Shown in pieces: positions 50,401-62,681 of a stretch of 64,000 nt of DNA. A program made the position numbers and the translations under genes. Positions within the stretch are counted from its first letter, which is position 1; each line of letters opens with the position of its first letter. The notes beneath the pieces are model-generated. The model worked only from the letters and a program-made list of their open reading frames with translations, was not told the origin of the DNA and made no database searches. The stretch lies in contig JACMZG010001913.1 in the NCBI GenBank assembly GCA_018340805.1, positions 39,965,557 to 40,029,556 of the forward strand, given 5' to 3'. This DNA comes from Microvelia longipes. Lineage: Eukaryota > Arthropoda > Insecta > Hemiptera > Veliidae.

Positions 50401-52170
50401 GTGTTTTGAGAGTTCCTTGGCGTTTCGTTGCTCTACTATAACTCTCAACGGTCTTCTTAGATCGAAACGAAACGTTGCACGAAAATCAAGCATAGAGACT
50501 TCCTTATTCTTAGATAAACAATATTAACAATCTTATTATTGTTTATCTATGCCCTTATTGTTTTGACTTTCTTAAACTTGTCTTACAGATGACATAGTAG
50601 TGTCGTATATTACCTTTTCGGGGGGGGGGTCTAATTCGAATAAAGGAGACCCTAAAATGATACGACCAACAATAAAGTCAACACGCGATTCGGCTACTCG
50701 ACGCATAGCAGGCCGATATAACTTACGGTGTTACTTACACATATGAAAATTCGTTTATAACGTGGCCCATTCAAAATTTAAAAAATTTAGCCCCAAAGAA
50801 AACACAGCAATAAGTTTAGCAAGTGCCTGCCACAGGCCAATTGTACAGACTTTATCGAACGAACGTAAGTGAGTTTTTTCGTTTCAGAAGTTTGCGACGG
50901 TATGTTTGTGTGTTTGTACGTGTCACGATGACTGCCGTAAAAATTAACCGATTTTAATGATACTTGGTATACATACCAAGTAATAGATAGTCTTCAGAGC
51001 TGTATAGTTTTTGGTTATAGTGGCGCCGATATTTTTAAAATGGCGAACCATTAAAAAAATTCGTGTTGCATATCGTTTTAAAGCTTTTGCAGAGTAGAAA
51101 AAGATATTAAATATGGTATGCTCAAAATTATTAAATTAACCCATCATTTTAAAAATAGCAGCCATTATTGCGGACCATTTCAAGCATATAAAATTTTAAA
51201 TATGCAAAATCTACCAAATAAAGCGAGCCTATTACCATGATTAGTCGTAACTACACGCAATTTAGCGTGCGCCCTTTTTAAAATGTATCATTGTAAATAT
51301 GCACTATTCAGCGAGCGTAGCGAGCGTCTTTTCTTATGTATTATTATAAATATACGCAGTCTAGCGAGCCCAATTCAAACATTTTAGTGTTTAAATTTAC
51401 AATTTAGAATACTAATGTAAGAATGTTTCGCAATTTACTCTATTTAGCGAGCGAAGCGAGTCTACTAATATATATTTTTATTATTTTTATTTTAATTTTT
51501 ATTTAATTTTTAATTTATAAAAAAATTAAATATGTCTTTATTTGATGTATTCTTCTGACGTGAGTTCTTGATGCAACGCATTACTTGTGTTAAGACTTTC
51601 CGATATTTAAAGACAATGATTAATTTTAAATTTCTCAAATATGTAGAATTTAAATTGTATTGATAGAAAAATTGTGTCAAATTATATTCTTATTTTTTCA
51701 TTATTATATTACGCTTTGTTCTGTTGCAAATATTGTGTGGTTTGTATTTTATTTTTAATTTCTTGTCTGGTTTTTTTCTTATAATTTATGAAGGTAATAT
51801 GAGACGGGTGACCGCTTAGTGTAGTTGAGTGGAAAAAGGTGTGCGATCTTATTTTCATATAGTTACTTTAGCTTGTCATCAAGTTAAATAATAATTATAA
51901 AAGTGAAGAATAGCTTGCGCAATCCTTTTGTTAGAGATTGGAAAAAGCAGTGTTGCCAATTTTTTAGTTATCATAAATAGATAGCACAATGTGAATAGTT
52001 ATTTGTTTAAACATATATACATGAGAAACAATAGTTTTAATAATAATTTTTTAAAAATATTATTACTAGTTGAAATAGCACGAGCAAATAAATAATTAAT
52101 AAAAAATATATACAAGACAATGTAATTGAGTTATGCATTCTTGTTTTGAAAGACTCAGTATTATCAAATG
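50401..52170. other. Gene-free stretch with AGCGAGCG tandem units
   Basis: At 51,225-51,470 about four divergent units carry AGCGAGCGTAGCGAGCG-like cores. At 50,880-51,060 lies a block (CGATTTTAATGATACTTGGTA) of the kind common in arthropod repeats. No gene seen. Confidence 0.5.
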
Positions 52171-52177
52171 ATGTAAA

Positions 52178-52510
52178 CAAGGGCAGACTGGTCATTAAGG
52201 GCGAGAGTGGCAACCCTCCTTGGGCTTAAATTAAAAACAACAAAAAATAAAAAAAAAATGATTAACATTTGATATATTCATAACACAAGAGTCACAGGGG
52301 CCTAATAATCTAAGTTAGGGCCTAAAACGCTACTAGAGACAAATGTTTTTAAAAAATTTAAATTCATTACCTCAATTTAAGTCCTTTAAGGCCCCCATTC
52401 TTTATACTTGGGCCTTTAAAAGTCCCAAACGGAAGACTAAGACCTCAAAGGGCCATTAACATACCTGATGAGGGCCCTAGAGGAGTACGGAAGGGCCCTT
52501 AAGATTAAAT
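52178..52510. mobile_element. Truncated relative of the hAT element at 3,030
   Basis: Begins CAAGGGCAGACTGGTCATTA, the mirror of the right end at 3,788, followed by GGGCCT/AGGGCCC-rich sequence. The opposite end is missing. Confidence 0.65.
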
Positions 52511-52762
52511 ATAAAATATTTTAGTTAAAAATTTTATTTAAACGAATAAACATAAGTTTTACTTAATATTATTTTATTCTTTCTTATTTATTTAGTTACT
52601 TAAGGTTAGGTAATAAAATCAAACGCGCTACAAGGGCGTGTCTTGTAGATCAAAACTGAAAAAAATCATACTAATCGGCCAAGTAGAAGTGGAGAAAAAG
52701 AGGTTTGAAAATGGCATTTTTGACGATTTCTTATTCTTATTCTTCCTGCACTTTTTGTTGAC

Positions 52763-53250
52763 GCACCTACAGCCTAAACCACTTTTGACATTGCTACGCT
52801 GAACGCGGAATGAATAACTAAGCTAGCGAATGGTAGTTTTATACGTTAACGCACCTACACTCTAAACTACTGAGCAAATTTTGATGAGTGAGGACTTCTT
52901 GTATTTGTCTTATGACACCTGTGTATTTCTACCTGATAAATCTCGAATTCAACATTCCTTCGTTAAACGTGGAGCGAAAAGCTGAGCTAGCAAACAGTAG
53001 TTTCATATGTTAACGCTTTTACAGTCTAAATTACGGAGCAGATTTTTTGTGCAGATTTGTGAGGACTTTTTGGATTTATCTTGTGCCCGAGTACATGGAA
53101 TCTCAAATTCTTCATTTCTATGCTGAACATGGAACTTGAAACTAAGTTAGCGAATGCTACTTTTATATACATTGACCCTACCTGCACTCTTAACTACTGA
53201 ATTGATTTTGTTGTTTTGTGGGCTTTTGGTTTTGTCTGTCGTCTTTTAAA
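52763..53250. repeat. About 163-bp tandem repeat, 3-4 units
   Basis: (G)CACCTACA(G/C)(T/C)CTAAACTAC starts at 52,763, 52,851 (shortened first unit), 53,016 and 53,177. Units share GCTGAACGTGGAA and AGCTAGCGAATG(G)TAGTTTTATA. Confidence 0.8.
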
Positions 53251-53331
53251 ATTCCTGTATCAATAATCCCAAATTTATAATTCTTATGTTGTTCGCTCCC
53301 CAGAAAACAGAGTTTGCGAGGGGTACAACAT

Positions 53332-53858
53332 TTCTGCCTAGGTAAGCCACGTCCGTTTTGATGGGTGACGGCCATTGGCGTTACTAAAGGGCCTTATTTA
53401 AATTGAGAGGCAATCATCAGCGTCTCCCTTGGTGACGTGCCAGCAGAGTGCATCAAAAATAAAGCTATTCAACTTTAGAGGCAGTGTTGACAAGGGTCTA
53501 TAGTTGGCAAAGAGTGTAGTTCCTGACTATACCCTTATCGTTTCATTCATTATAATGAATTGCATTTGTATGGTCCTGGATCTATGGAGGTAAAACTGCT
53601 ACAATTAATACAAATGGTAAAATCTATTATGATTTTTCTCCACGAACCCCTCTGAATTCTATAATATCTCATAAAATACCAGAAGAAGCTATAAAACTTA
53701 TAATTGTAAGTTAATTGCCACTCAATTAAATAATTACCTTACCTTACCTCTCAACTTAAATAAAGCCCTTTAGTATTGCCTAACTAGCAACTTTACTTTG
53801 AAACGCCAATGACCGTCTCCACCCAATACGGACATGACTTGGCGAGGTAGAAAAGTTG
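53332..53858. mobile_element. MITE with imperfect inverted ends
   Basis: CTGCCTAGGTAAGCCACGTC + GACGGCCATTGGCGTT + CTAAAGGGCCTTATTTAAAT at the left are mirrored in order at the right (53,740-53,858); the right arm has an extra 30 bp or so. Confidence 0.7.
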
Positions 53859-53936
53859 ATTTCCCTACTTTTTTGGACCAAAGACTTGCTTGGTGGTACA
53901 TTAAGCTTTATTTATCACTTTGACTTAATATGTATG

Positions 53937-53957
53937 TATGTATGTATGTATATATAT

Positions 53958-54032
<75 letters not shown>
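53937..54032. repeat. (TATG)n-(TA)n microsatellite
   Basis: Four TATG units, then TA tracts to 54,032. Confidence 0.96.
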
Positions 54033-54034
<2 letters not shown>

Positions 54035-54968
54035 TTTATTTTTAAAAGGTCAAGCAAAATCTTCCGTCATCCAAACAATTTTAAGTAATTCAAAAACGAA
54101 AAAAAATCATCATGTTTTTTCATTATTGCAATTGTTGATGAAATTGCAAAAGCTTGTTTTATTTTTGGCAATCTATTTGATTTTTTGAACTTTCATTTAA
54201 AATTTAATTGCAATAAGTTGGGATTAGTAAAAGGCGCCTGGGCTGTGGTCAGGCCGCGTGTCCAAACCGCAAAAGTAAAATATCGGAAATATGATGCCGA
54301 CAATTTTGTTACAATAAGCCATCTTTTGTATGAAACGCTTAATGGCGAACCGAAGTGTACTGAGTCGCTTTAACTCGCAATCATAAAACTCAGAATCACC
54401 AATGAATATTAAAAACTTAAAATAATACTATATATAGAAGGAGCACAGAGCCGTAAAGACAATGTAATTCCACTGATAACACGAAAGCCTGTTGACTGGT
54501 GCAACTAAGTAACTGCCAACCTGACAACAAAACATTATTTTAAATATTTGTCATAAATATCTATTAATGAAGAAAGATCGTAAAGAACAAATATAATAAC
54601 TTAAAACACCTGCAGAGTATTTAATAAAACTGGTCTTAGATAGCAAAAGGGTGGCGGAATACGAGAATCTACATTTAGTTGACGAGGACTACTATTTGTA
54701 TATAATTTTAATAAATACGTTAAACTACAATTTAAAATGCTTAAAATATTGTAATGCACCGATATTTATATTAGTATTTTATGAATAATCAATCATTAAT
54801 TAATAATAGAACATAATAATTCAGCAACCGGAAGTATTGCCAACTTTTTTTTTTAAAATTGTATATTGTTAGGGTGGCAGCATTACTTAGTTGCACCAGT
54901 GAACCGCCTTTCGTGTTATCAGTAGTGCTTCTTCTATATATAGTATTATTCTAAGATTAAAAATTATA
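54033..54968. other. Gene-free stretch with a distant inverted pair
   Basis: ATAATACTATATATAGAAGG at 54,421 mirrors CTTCTATATATAGTATTATT at 54,930, and GATAACACGAAAG at 54,474 mirrors CTTTCGTGTTATC at 54,908: probably a roughly 530-bp MITE (54,421-54,953). Confidence 0.55.
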
Positions 54969-55436
54969 TTTTTTTGAGGTAGTACGTAATTGAGCACTTT
55001 ATTGGACCGTTTTTAGGATGAGAAGCCAATCATTATTGTTATAGGAGGTTATTTAATACTTTTCACCTCCGAGGACAATAATGAATGTAAAAAACTTCTA
55101 GGACGTAAAAGTAATTCATATATTGCCGCCATTACTGTAATGTAGCGTGTTCAAAAAACAATCTGTGTAAAACCTTTATGAGCTTAGTTCATGAGATTTC
55201 TTTAAAAACGTTCATTTTGTTTCTGTTTTTGTTCGTAGACTAATTTTTTTTTCGTTTTTAAAAGGTGTTTTAACTGACAATTTTTGTGTGTATATTTGTA
55301 AAGCTTTTACATTTTTGAGTAAAAGTTTGAAACTATGGATGAATTCAATGACGACGATAATATGGAGTTAATTGGACGTTTGTTTGTTTTTTAAGTATAT
55401 AGCGCAGTTTATTTAATGAGTGCTACCTCAAAAAAA
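54969..55436. mobile_element. MITE with TTTTTTTGAGGTAG inverted ends, copy 2
   Basis: Flanked by TA on both sides; reverse complement of 36-528. The flank after it (55,437-55,470) mirrors 1-35. Confidence 0.88.
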
Positions 55437-55560
55437 TAGTGTATGCCATCCGGCTGAGAATGTCTTTATGTCTTGGCAATTTTTCCCGACTCGCTTCGCA
55501 CGTCGTTAAATCTAATTGCCGTGACATAAAGACACACTTCTCAGCCTTATGGCATAAATA
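55437..55560. repeat. Short inverted-repeat unit with CATAAAGACA ends
   Basis: ATGCCATCCGGCTGAGAATG-TCTTTATGTC at the left mirrors GACATAAAGACACACTTCTC at the right, around a loop with ACTCGCTTCGCACG. Confidence 0.7.
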
Positions 55561-55862
55561 ACTATTGTCCCTATACTTGCAGGATTTTTCTGCGAGAAGT
55601 AGGAGTAGACCACTGCTATACTTTTTCCTGTTGAGAAAATGATTTTACTGTCATTGTTTTACTGTTTATAGGCAGAAATCATAATCTTGTCCTATGGGAT
55701 CTTCAAGAGTTAACCGTAACAGACTTTCAACCTTCGAAACAGTTAGTCTATGGCGAGGCGACTGTAGCAGCGCCACTCGTCAGCAATGGTCTGCAACCTT
55801 GCTGAAAGGATATTTTAACCATCCACGCCCGCTAAGTAGATCATGGGTAAGCTTTTATTTAT

Positions 55863-56097
55863 TTATTTATCAACGGTTACAACCATTTTTTTAAACAAAA
55901 AAAGTAACAAAAATGTAAATTTACAAAAAATATATAAAAAACAAGAAATTAACAACACAAAAATTTAAATTGTATAACATTCATAAACTAAAAATATAAA
56001 AACACAAAAAATGTTTAGAAAGCTAAAACATTCACAGGAATAAATATGTAAAAAAAATAAAATAGAACAAAATGTTTCAAAAATAAAGGAAAAACTG

Positions 56098-56098
<1 letters not shown>
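55863..56098. other. A-rich stretch, no gene
   Basis: Begins TTTATTTATTTATCAACGG and is very A-rich, like the reversed 3' end of a LINE. No coding part visible. Confidence 0.35.
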
Positions 56099-56099
<1 letters not shown>

Positions 56100-56169
<70 letters not shown>

Positions 56170-56192
56170 CATACACACACACACACACACAC

Positions 56193-56247
<55 letters not shown>
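56100..56247. repeat. (TA)n-(CA)n-(TA)n microsatellite
   Basis: TA to 56,168, (CA)n 56,172-56,192, TA to 56,247. Confidence 0.97.
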
Positions 56248-56249
<2 letters not shown>

Positions 56250-56250
<1 letters not shown>

Positions 56251-56510
56251 TCTGCCGTATGGTTTGCATTGGCTTTCCTGCTGGAGAGCAGGAAAGCTTA
56301 GTTTGGCAGTAGGGCACGTGTTGTTTCTAGTTAAAGCTATAGAAACTTATAATAAAGCCACGGCTCTTCTGTAGATTAGACGCAAAATGCCTGCGCACTA
56401 GGATTCATAAGGTAGAACACTATCTTCTATCTAAGGAAGTTAGCAAAAAGGGCCTAAACGCAGCCTACTTGCTAGGTGGTCTATCATCTCTCCCTAATTA
56501 CTATCACTAA
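56250..56510. repeat. Interspersed block shared with 60,660-60,880
   Basis: GTAGGGCACGTGTTG, TAGACGCAAAATGCCTGC and ACCTAGCAAGTAGG(C).. occur in mirror order at 60,660-60,880. The shared end is TTAGGGAGAGATGATAGACC. Confidence 0.75.
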
Positions 56511-57199
56511 TCTATTGAAACACTATAAATCCCATGAAACGCCTTGCTTATCTCTGTTTAATATAATGTTATGTATATCTAAAGAAACTAAGCACATCAC
56601 TTGAGCCACATGGGAAAAGCAAATATTCATCTTATTCCATTCAGTATCCAGTATAATTTGTCCACAGATCCAATCCCACAAAAATCTATTTAATTTATTT
56701 CATAACCCAATAATTGTTAAACCATTGAATGGTGGTTAGTGCTAAAAAGGGGTAGATTATCTCTCGTCGCACGGTGTTAAGGGACTCGCAATTAGGGGTT
56801 ATAGGTCATATCGACGACACTCGTGCCTTCTGAATCTCTGTAAGATCAGAGAATCACTCCCCTGGTGGTTGAACAAACATCATCTAACCGTCCTTGTGAT
56901 TAGCCGATTTAAGATTACAAAGATAATCGGCGTGTGACATCCCTTCTATTAACTAATAACTATTATCAATTTTAAATATTACATATTATTTAATCTACAA
57001 GAGTATAATATTACTTGAATAGTAAGTGCATGTTTATTTAATATCTTTAGCTTTAAGTAAAATTAGTACTTCAATTTTGTTATATTAATACAATAAGTTA
57101 TTTTGTCTCCAAGCGGTATATAATGTGAAGATTATTGACTAGTTTTAAGGGAGTAAAAAAGCGCTTTTCACTCCCAAGGGGGGAAAACATTGGATAAAT
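56511..57199. other. Gene-free stretch
   Basis: ATTTTGTCTCCAAGCGGTATATAATGTGAAG at 57,101-57,131 is mirrored at 58,860-58,892, and a similar block ends the insertion at 63,110. No gene seen. Confidence 0.5.
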
Positions 57200-57444
57200 A
57201 TTTAAATAATGTTAATAATGAGACGAAACTTAGCACATATTCTTATATATGACTACATGCGAGCTAATTCTCAAATCAATAGAAACATTTTTCGTGTTTT
57301 ATGATTTTTCGAAATTTTGCTGAGTCATTATTGCGGGTTAATGACGTCATAAAAATATTTTCCGGATAGCACAACTACAGCTATAGACTTATTTTTGCTT
57401 AAAGTTTCAATTCTCTGAAGCATAAATACACTAAGAGATACGAT

Positions 57445-57481
<37 letters not shown>

Positions 57482-57615
57482 AACAGACAACTTTGTGATA
57501 ACTACTTAGAGGAACTTAAAAAACACCTGAAACGGTTACTTCAGGTGACATCCCGGATTTTTTTGCAAACTTAATACTTTTCCAATACTTGCGGTATAAA
57601 TTTGGAAAAGTGAAA
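57200..57615 (-). repeat. Interspersed family R copy
   Basis: TGACGTCATAA, (CA)n, CACCTGAAACGG and a GGAAAAGTGAAA end in reverse order; lacks the CGCTTCGC part. Confidence 0.8.
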
Positions 57616-57685
57616 ATCTGTATATACAATAATTTATATTTATTGTTATAAATGAAAATGAACAAATGTATGAAATGAATAAGTA

Positions 57686-57689
<4 letters not shown>

Positions 57690-57716
<27 letters not shown>
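57690..57716. repeat. (TA)n microsatellite
   Basis: Short TA tract. Confidence 0.9.
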
Positions 57717-57722
<6 letters not shown>

Positions 57723-57744
57723 TCTATAATATTTGCTCATTCAT

Positions 57745-58370
57745 TTTTATGATGCAACAAAAATCATGGATATACTCGTCGCAATGAAACCATAAACTTG
57801 CTTTACTTATTTATTACTCAAAGGTTTACACAGGTACCAAATTTACTCTATTAAATTATTTCTGGTTTTTTTTACAATTTTTTAAAAAACGTACACGAGT
57901 TTTGATAAAAATTAAACTAATGCTGTTAATGAGATAAAATTAGGGCATATGTTAGTTAGTCTTCTACAAGGCTGGGTACCCAATTTCATTCGGATCGCAT
58001 CATTTTTCCGTGTTTTATGGGTTTTTTTAATGTTTGCTGAGTCATTATTGCGGGTTATTGACGTCATAAAAAATATTTTCTGAATAGAACACTACACCTT
58101 TATTACTGATTTTACTACAACTACACCTATAGACTGATTTTTCGTACAAGTTTCTCCAAAAAAGTTTTGACCAAAGCTCTTCAACATAAATACACTGGAA
58201 GCAACGATGATAACAGACACACACACACAGAAGGCGACTTTGTGAAAACCACTCAGGATGTCTTAAAAACACCTTAAACGGAAAATTCGGTGACATCATT
58301 GTTTTGGATTTTTCGCAAACACAATACTTTTACTATATATATACCTACGGTATTAATGAGAAAAAGTAAA
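57745..58370 (-). repeat. Interspersed family R copy
   Basis: Starts with ATGATGCAACAAAAATCATG, then TTGACGTCATAAAA, (CA)n, and ends ATGAGAAAAAGTAAA. Confidence 0.82.
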
Positions 58371-59046
58371 ATCCTCATAAGCTTATTTATTCTTTGAAAA
58401 TTCGCTAAAACCAGCTACATAGATTAATCCTAGCTAAAAGAATAAATAGTATGTTGTATTTAAAATGACATGTGAGAGGCAGGGAGACTAGTGTTGTCTT
58501 GCGGTACCAGTGTGGACACCACCTGACGGCAAAAAAGGGTTTAAAGTATCTCCCTTCAAGTAATTCTATATATTCAGGAAGGATGGTATACTGCTAGATA
58601 TAGAGTAACCTGACTTCCTCTGTCACAGGTTTTAACCCTCTAAAGGAAGTTACTAGAGTTACAAACTTCCTAACTGGACCAGAGCTTAAACGGCATGAGG
58701 ACAGTTTCAAGCCATCAATGAGAACATCGTAGAACAAAAGGGATTAGATTAAATTACAATCAAACTCCCATACGCATCGTGATGTTAAGCTGTTATTCAA
58801 TAGTTAATAGTTGTCATTTCATTATTTAATATCTGCAACGAGGCGTTGCACTATCAATAATCTTCACATTATATACCGCCAGGAGACAAAATAACTTATT
58901 GGATTAATATAACTGATTGAGGCGTTGCAGGGAAGCCCTCTATTCATGAGTTTCATGAGATATAATTTCACAATTTACAAGATAATGAAGTAACATAATT
59001 TCAGACGAATTCATCAGACGAAGAAGAAGCGCAAATGAAGTATATA
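58371..59046. other. Gene-free stretch
   Basis: No gene recognised. Confidence 0.5.
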
Positions 59047-59275
59047 GTATTAATAAAACACCCAAGTCTCTCCACATATAATATTTATTGACAGAGCCAG
59101 CTTTCAACCTTAGAGTTACTTATTAGCTTTGACAAATCGGACCGATTTGTCAAAGCACAAAGTGACTCCTTACTACCTTTATACATCGTTCGCCGGCACT
59201 GATGATGACCGAAAGGTTGAAAGCTGCCTCTGTCAATAAATATTATATGTGGAGAGACTTGGGTGTTTTATTAAC
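59047..59275. mobile_element. PLE-related inverted-repeat element, 229 bp
   Basis: Arms begin TTAATAAAACACCCAAGTCT-CTCCACATATAATA and mirror each other over roughly 75 bp with one difference, up to the GGTTGAAAGC part. The left arm then diverges, so only the right arm keeps the full hammerhead-like motif. A short hairpin, GCTTTGACAAATCGG/CCGATTTGTCAAAGC, fills the middle. Confidence 0.88.
59192..59240 (+). ncRNA. Class B hammerhead-like motif
   Basis: CCGGCA-CUGAUGA-U-GACC-GAAA-GGUU-GAAA-GCUGCCUC-UGUC. Core, GAAA and UC site intact; stem II four pairs; stem I UGUC/GGCA gives four pairs including a G-U. The stem III palindrome carries a change (AGCUGCCU). The second GAAA is the stem II loop. 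Confidence 0.6.
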
Positions 59276-60083
59276 AGAATTTCGTGAAACAAAAGAACTT
59301 TATAAATTAATATAATTTCGCGAAACGACATAATTTTAGGATTTAAGGTATGTATACATACCTTGTTTAAAACTTTTATATTCAAACAACCTTAACATAT
59401 ACGTTTTTTTTTTGTACTGAACTCGGATTAATTACAACTACAATGTTTGCACTGTAGTTTATTGTGGTAAATGAGTAGTATATCAAATAAATCGAGTAGA
59501 AAGACCTAAACTATAGATCTCGGTTTTATATGTTTCTCCCTTGATTCCATGCTGGTAAAAGTTCTGTTAATACGGCTAAAGAAATTATTAAATCCCCTAG
59601 AGGCACGTGTGTAAACACAGGTGATGAAACTTATGACAGGGGATGGATACTTACTGGTCCTACTTGTACTTCCCTCCTGTGCATCTCTGCTAACCAACCT
59701 GTTGGTATTAAACCAAAGGTAAATAAACAATGGAAAGTTCGAGCAGAGATGTTAAACCTTGTAGAGGTATAGAACCTTGATTCTATTATGATATTGTTGA
59801 AAATCAAACTGGACTAAAAGGATGAAAGTGTATTGATATAGCTTAGTCCTTGGGGTTGGAAGCCTTTCAGTCTTAGGACAACTTCAAATCAACTTTAACA
59901 TGTGCTGTTTCTTGTAGTACCCATGTTACGAGATATTAAGAAAGGAAGTTGGAGACTTAGGTTATGTTCTCATGCACAAGTTGAGTTTACGTTAAGTGGC
60001 CGTAAAGTCGACTACGAACGGCAAAATAGTGAAAAGAGATAAAGAGGTGTGTGTATGTTTGAATGTATAAATTTATGGTCGAC
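59276..60083. other. Gene-free stretch
   Basis: A minus-strand frame of 74 codons (59,506-59,730) and an opposing open stretch have no recognisable domain; not called as a gene. Confidence 0.45.
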
Positions 60084-60300
60084 TATCTACAAATGTCGAG
60101 TAGGGTGTCGTTTTTCATGTTTTCTTGGAGGCTGAATCCAATAAAGCCGGTCCGGGATAAATTCGATCTTCGAAGTACTCAAAGCCAGGGTTCCCTGGTT
60201 TGAATCTTGGCACCGATCCTGGTTTTTTATCTTCTTACTTATATAAATAACTATAGTAATTTTGGCTCGGAGGTTATAAGTCAGGGATAATCTTTTCAAT
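60084..60300 (-). repeat. Isolated copy of the 21.5-kb tRNA-like family
   Basis: GTCGAGTAGGGTGTCG, GCTGAATCCAATAAAGCCGG and GGTTTGAATCTTGG in family order. Confidence 0.65.
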
Positions 60301-62351
60301 TGAAATGCGTATTTTCCTGATTTTCAGTCCATTCCTTGCGTAAGTCATAGGCGATTCTAGGTAGGGGCTTGGGGGCTTAGACCCTCCTAGTTTGAAATTA
60401 GTCCCTTAAAAAGTCATATTACCTTTTAGAAAAAGACACAACAAAGACACGATAACTTTCGAACTTTTTCTCGGATCAGCGTAAAACTTAGTATAAAAAT
60501 CAACCTTGTTAATGTCCCAAAGCCTTTTGTTTATGAAATATGTGTGACGTCATTAACCCACGAACATTTCAAAAAGTCACAAATCTTCATGTAGTGTTCA
60601 GATTAGGCTGAAAGTTTATACACATATACTACTATGCATAGTTCTGTACTCCCCTAATTATTAGGGAGAGATGATAGACCACCTAGCAAGTAGGCCGTGT
60701 TCTTGGGCCCTTTTTGCCGACTCTCTTAGAAAGAAGATAGATGAGCATACCATCTTATGAGTTCTAGTGCAGGCATTTTACGTCTAATCCGAAGTTTCTC
60801 CTACTTTAACTAAAAACAACACGTGCCCCACTGCCAGACAAGGCTTTCCAGTTCTCGAAACCATAAGGCGGAAACATATAGGGTCCTAAATTTTGCCTCA
60901 ACCCTGGTTCATTTAAGGTTAGGGATCTTTTACGAGTACCTGACATCACACAGGCTCGAAACCAACGGCTTTACATCCCTATCGAAGAACAAGCACGTGA
61001 AAGGATTTCCATCCCTCGCATGAAAATCCATAGGAGCCCGGACCAGGATCGACGGTCCGGGAGGTACCGAACCCCCTCACTACTATGTACGTTTCTCAAA
61101 AATACGGAGTTTCGGTTTTATTGATTGACATATATATATATATATCAAACAAAACATTGTCATTGATTGACATAATGTACACTAATTATTTGAAAATTCA
61201 CTAATATCGTGGCAGTATAGCACTTATATAAATCAGTAATATGACCAACTGAGAAGGTACAAGAACCATGAGGCTGCGAAGCGGCCACATGGAGGTGAAG
61301 CGGCTCCCAGCACCGAGGCTGCAGAGCGGCAAAGAAGCCGAAAGCCACTTGTTGATCATGCTGTCATCTGTGTGTCTGTTACACACATAACTCCCGCTGT
61401 ATCAATGTTAGTAAATGAAACTTGTCACAAAAATCAGACCATAGATCTAGTTTTGCTACCCGGAAGATGATATTTATCAGACTACGAAAATCTATATTGC
61501 TGAGTCACCAAACCTTGAATCGTAAATTTGACTAAAATATAACACAAACCTATATCTATAGGTGGTCAATCTATCCACAAAGAGAATAGAATTCCACACT
61601 TATTAGACCACTGCTATTAAATTTAGTTTAAAAAAATTAAAAAATGATAAAAATCAGACGTAACAATTGCAAAAACGTTCTGAGATTTTTGTTCCTTGAC
61701 GTTTCTATGGGACACGATAACTTTCGAACGCTTCCTCGGATCGAGTTTTATCGAAGAATTTTAGGACGAAACACTTGCAAAAACGTTCTACATGAAGCAA
61801 TTAGTCAGCATATTATTCATGAAGTTTATTTAGCATATTATTCATGAAGTTCATCATGTAAAGTTTATTTAAAAGCATTTAAAGAAAAATGGTTTTCCTT
61901 AAAATTGTATCCGATTTGTTTATAAGAAACCTTACATTAAAAAATAATTTTAATTTTTTTTTATTTTTAACAATCTTTTATGAACTTTTATTAAGTTTTG
62001 CTATAAAACTTTTTTATTCTCAAATCTAAAGAAAGGAATACTTGGGAGAGTTATGGGGGGGGGGTAAAATGTAGACTTGTGGTCCCCTTTGTTGAAAATA
62101 ATTACATTAAGGTTGTGTTGGGATGCCTTACAAGTTTCACCTCCCCCCTGGAGAGGGAGGGGGAAGCCAAACAAGTAAGTATCAATACCATTAAGACATT
62201 TTATCAAACTCAATAAGTAACCGGGTAAACTCGTTTATATATCTCAATGGAAATCATATAGTTGCATTTAAATGGCAATGTTATCATATGATGAATAGAG
62301 ATCTGCACAAAAACTGCAAATATGTTATTAACAGAAAACTGAGCAGTGGAG
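60301..62351. other. Gene-free stretch of shared repeats
   Basis: 60,440-60,640 and 61,130-61,340 share blocks with 37,700-38,110; 60,660-60,880 mirrors 56,250-56,510; short TA tract at 61,130-61,145. The GAAGCGGCCACATGGAGG-rich piece at 61,270-61,350 is part of the shared family. No gene seen. Confidence 0.55.
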
Positions 62352-62585
62352 TAAACACAGCTAACAAATAACAACACCAAAATCTCTCCACAAAACCTTT
62401 AATAAAACCAAAGCAAGGACACTATATGATTGGTCAGTCCGCTATATGACTCTGCCTAATAAGTCAGACTAGGATTCTCCTTCTTCAACTCTCCGGCACT
62501 GATGATGATCGTAAGGTCGAAAGCCGGCTCTGGTTTTAATAAAGGTTTTGTGGAGATATTTTGGTGTTGTTATTTGTTACCTGCA
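62352..62585. mobile_element. PLE-related inverted-repeat element
   Basis: TAACAAATAACAACACCAAA-ATCTCTCCACAAAACCTTTA-ATAAAACCA at the left mirrors the right end. The centre keeps one GGTCAGTCCGCTATATGACT unit of the 40.3-kb minisatellite. Confidence 0.85.
62492..62540 (+). ncRNA. Class B hammerhead-like motif, core intact
   Basis: CCGGCA-CUGAUGA-U-GAUC-GUAA-GGUC-GAAA-GCCGGCUC-UGG. CUGAUGA, GAAA, palindromic stem III AGCCGGCU and the UC site are all intact. Stem II has four pairs with one G-U. Stem I is short (UG/CA). Confidence 0.6.
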
Positions 62586-62681
62586 AATATGTTATTAAAG
62601 AAAAAAACCTTTACGAAAAAATAAACTAACTACATAACACATCTTTAAAAAAAAACTATACTTAACTCCATTTTTAAATAA

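Noticed and set aside
59506..59730. Minus-strand frame MFIYLWFNTNRLVSRD
   Set aside because: No domain, no splice or codon evidence, and the opposite strand is equally open.
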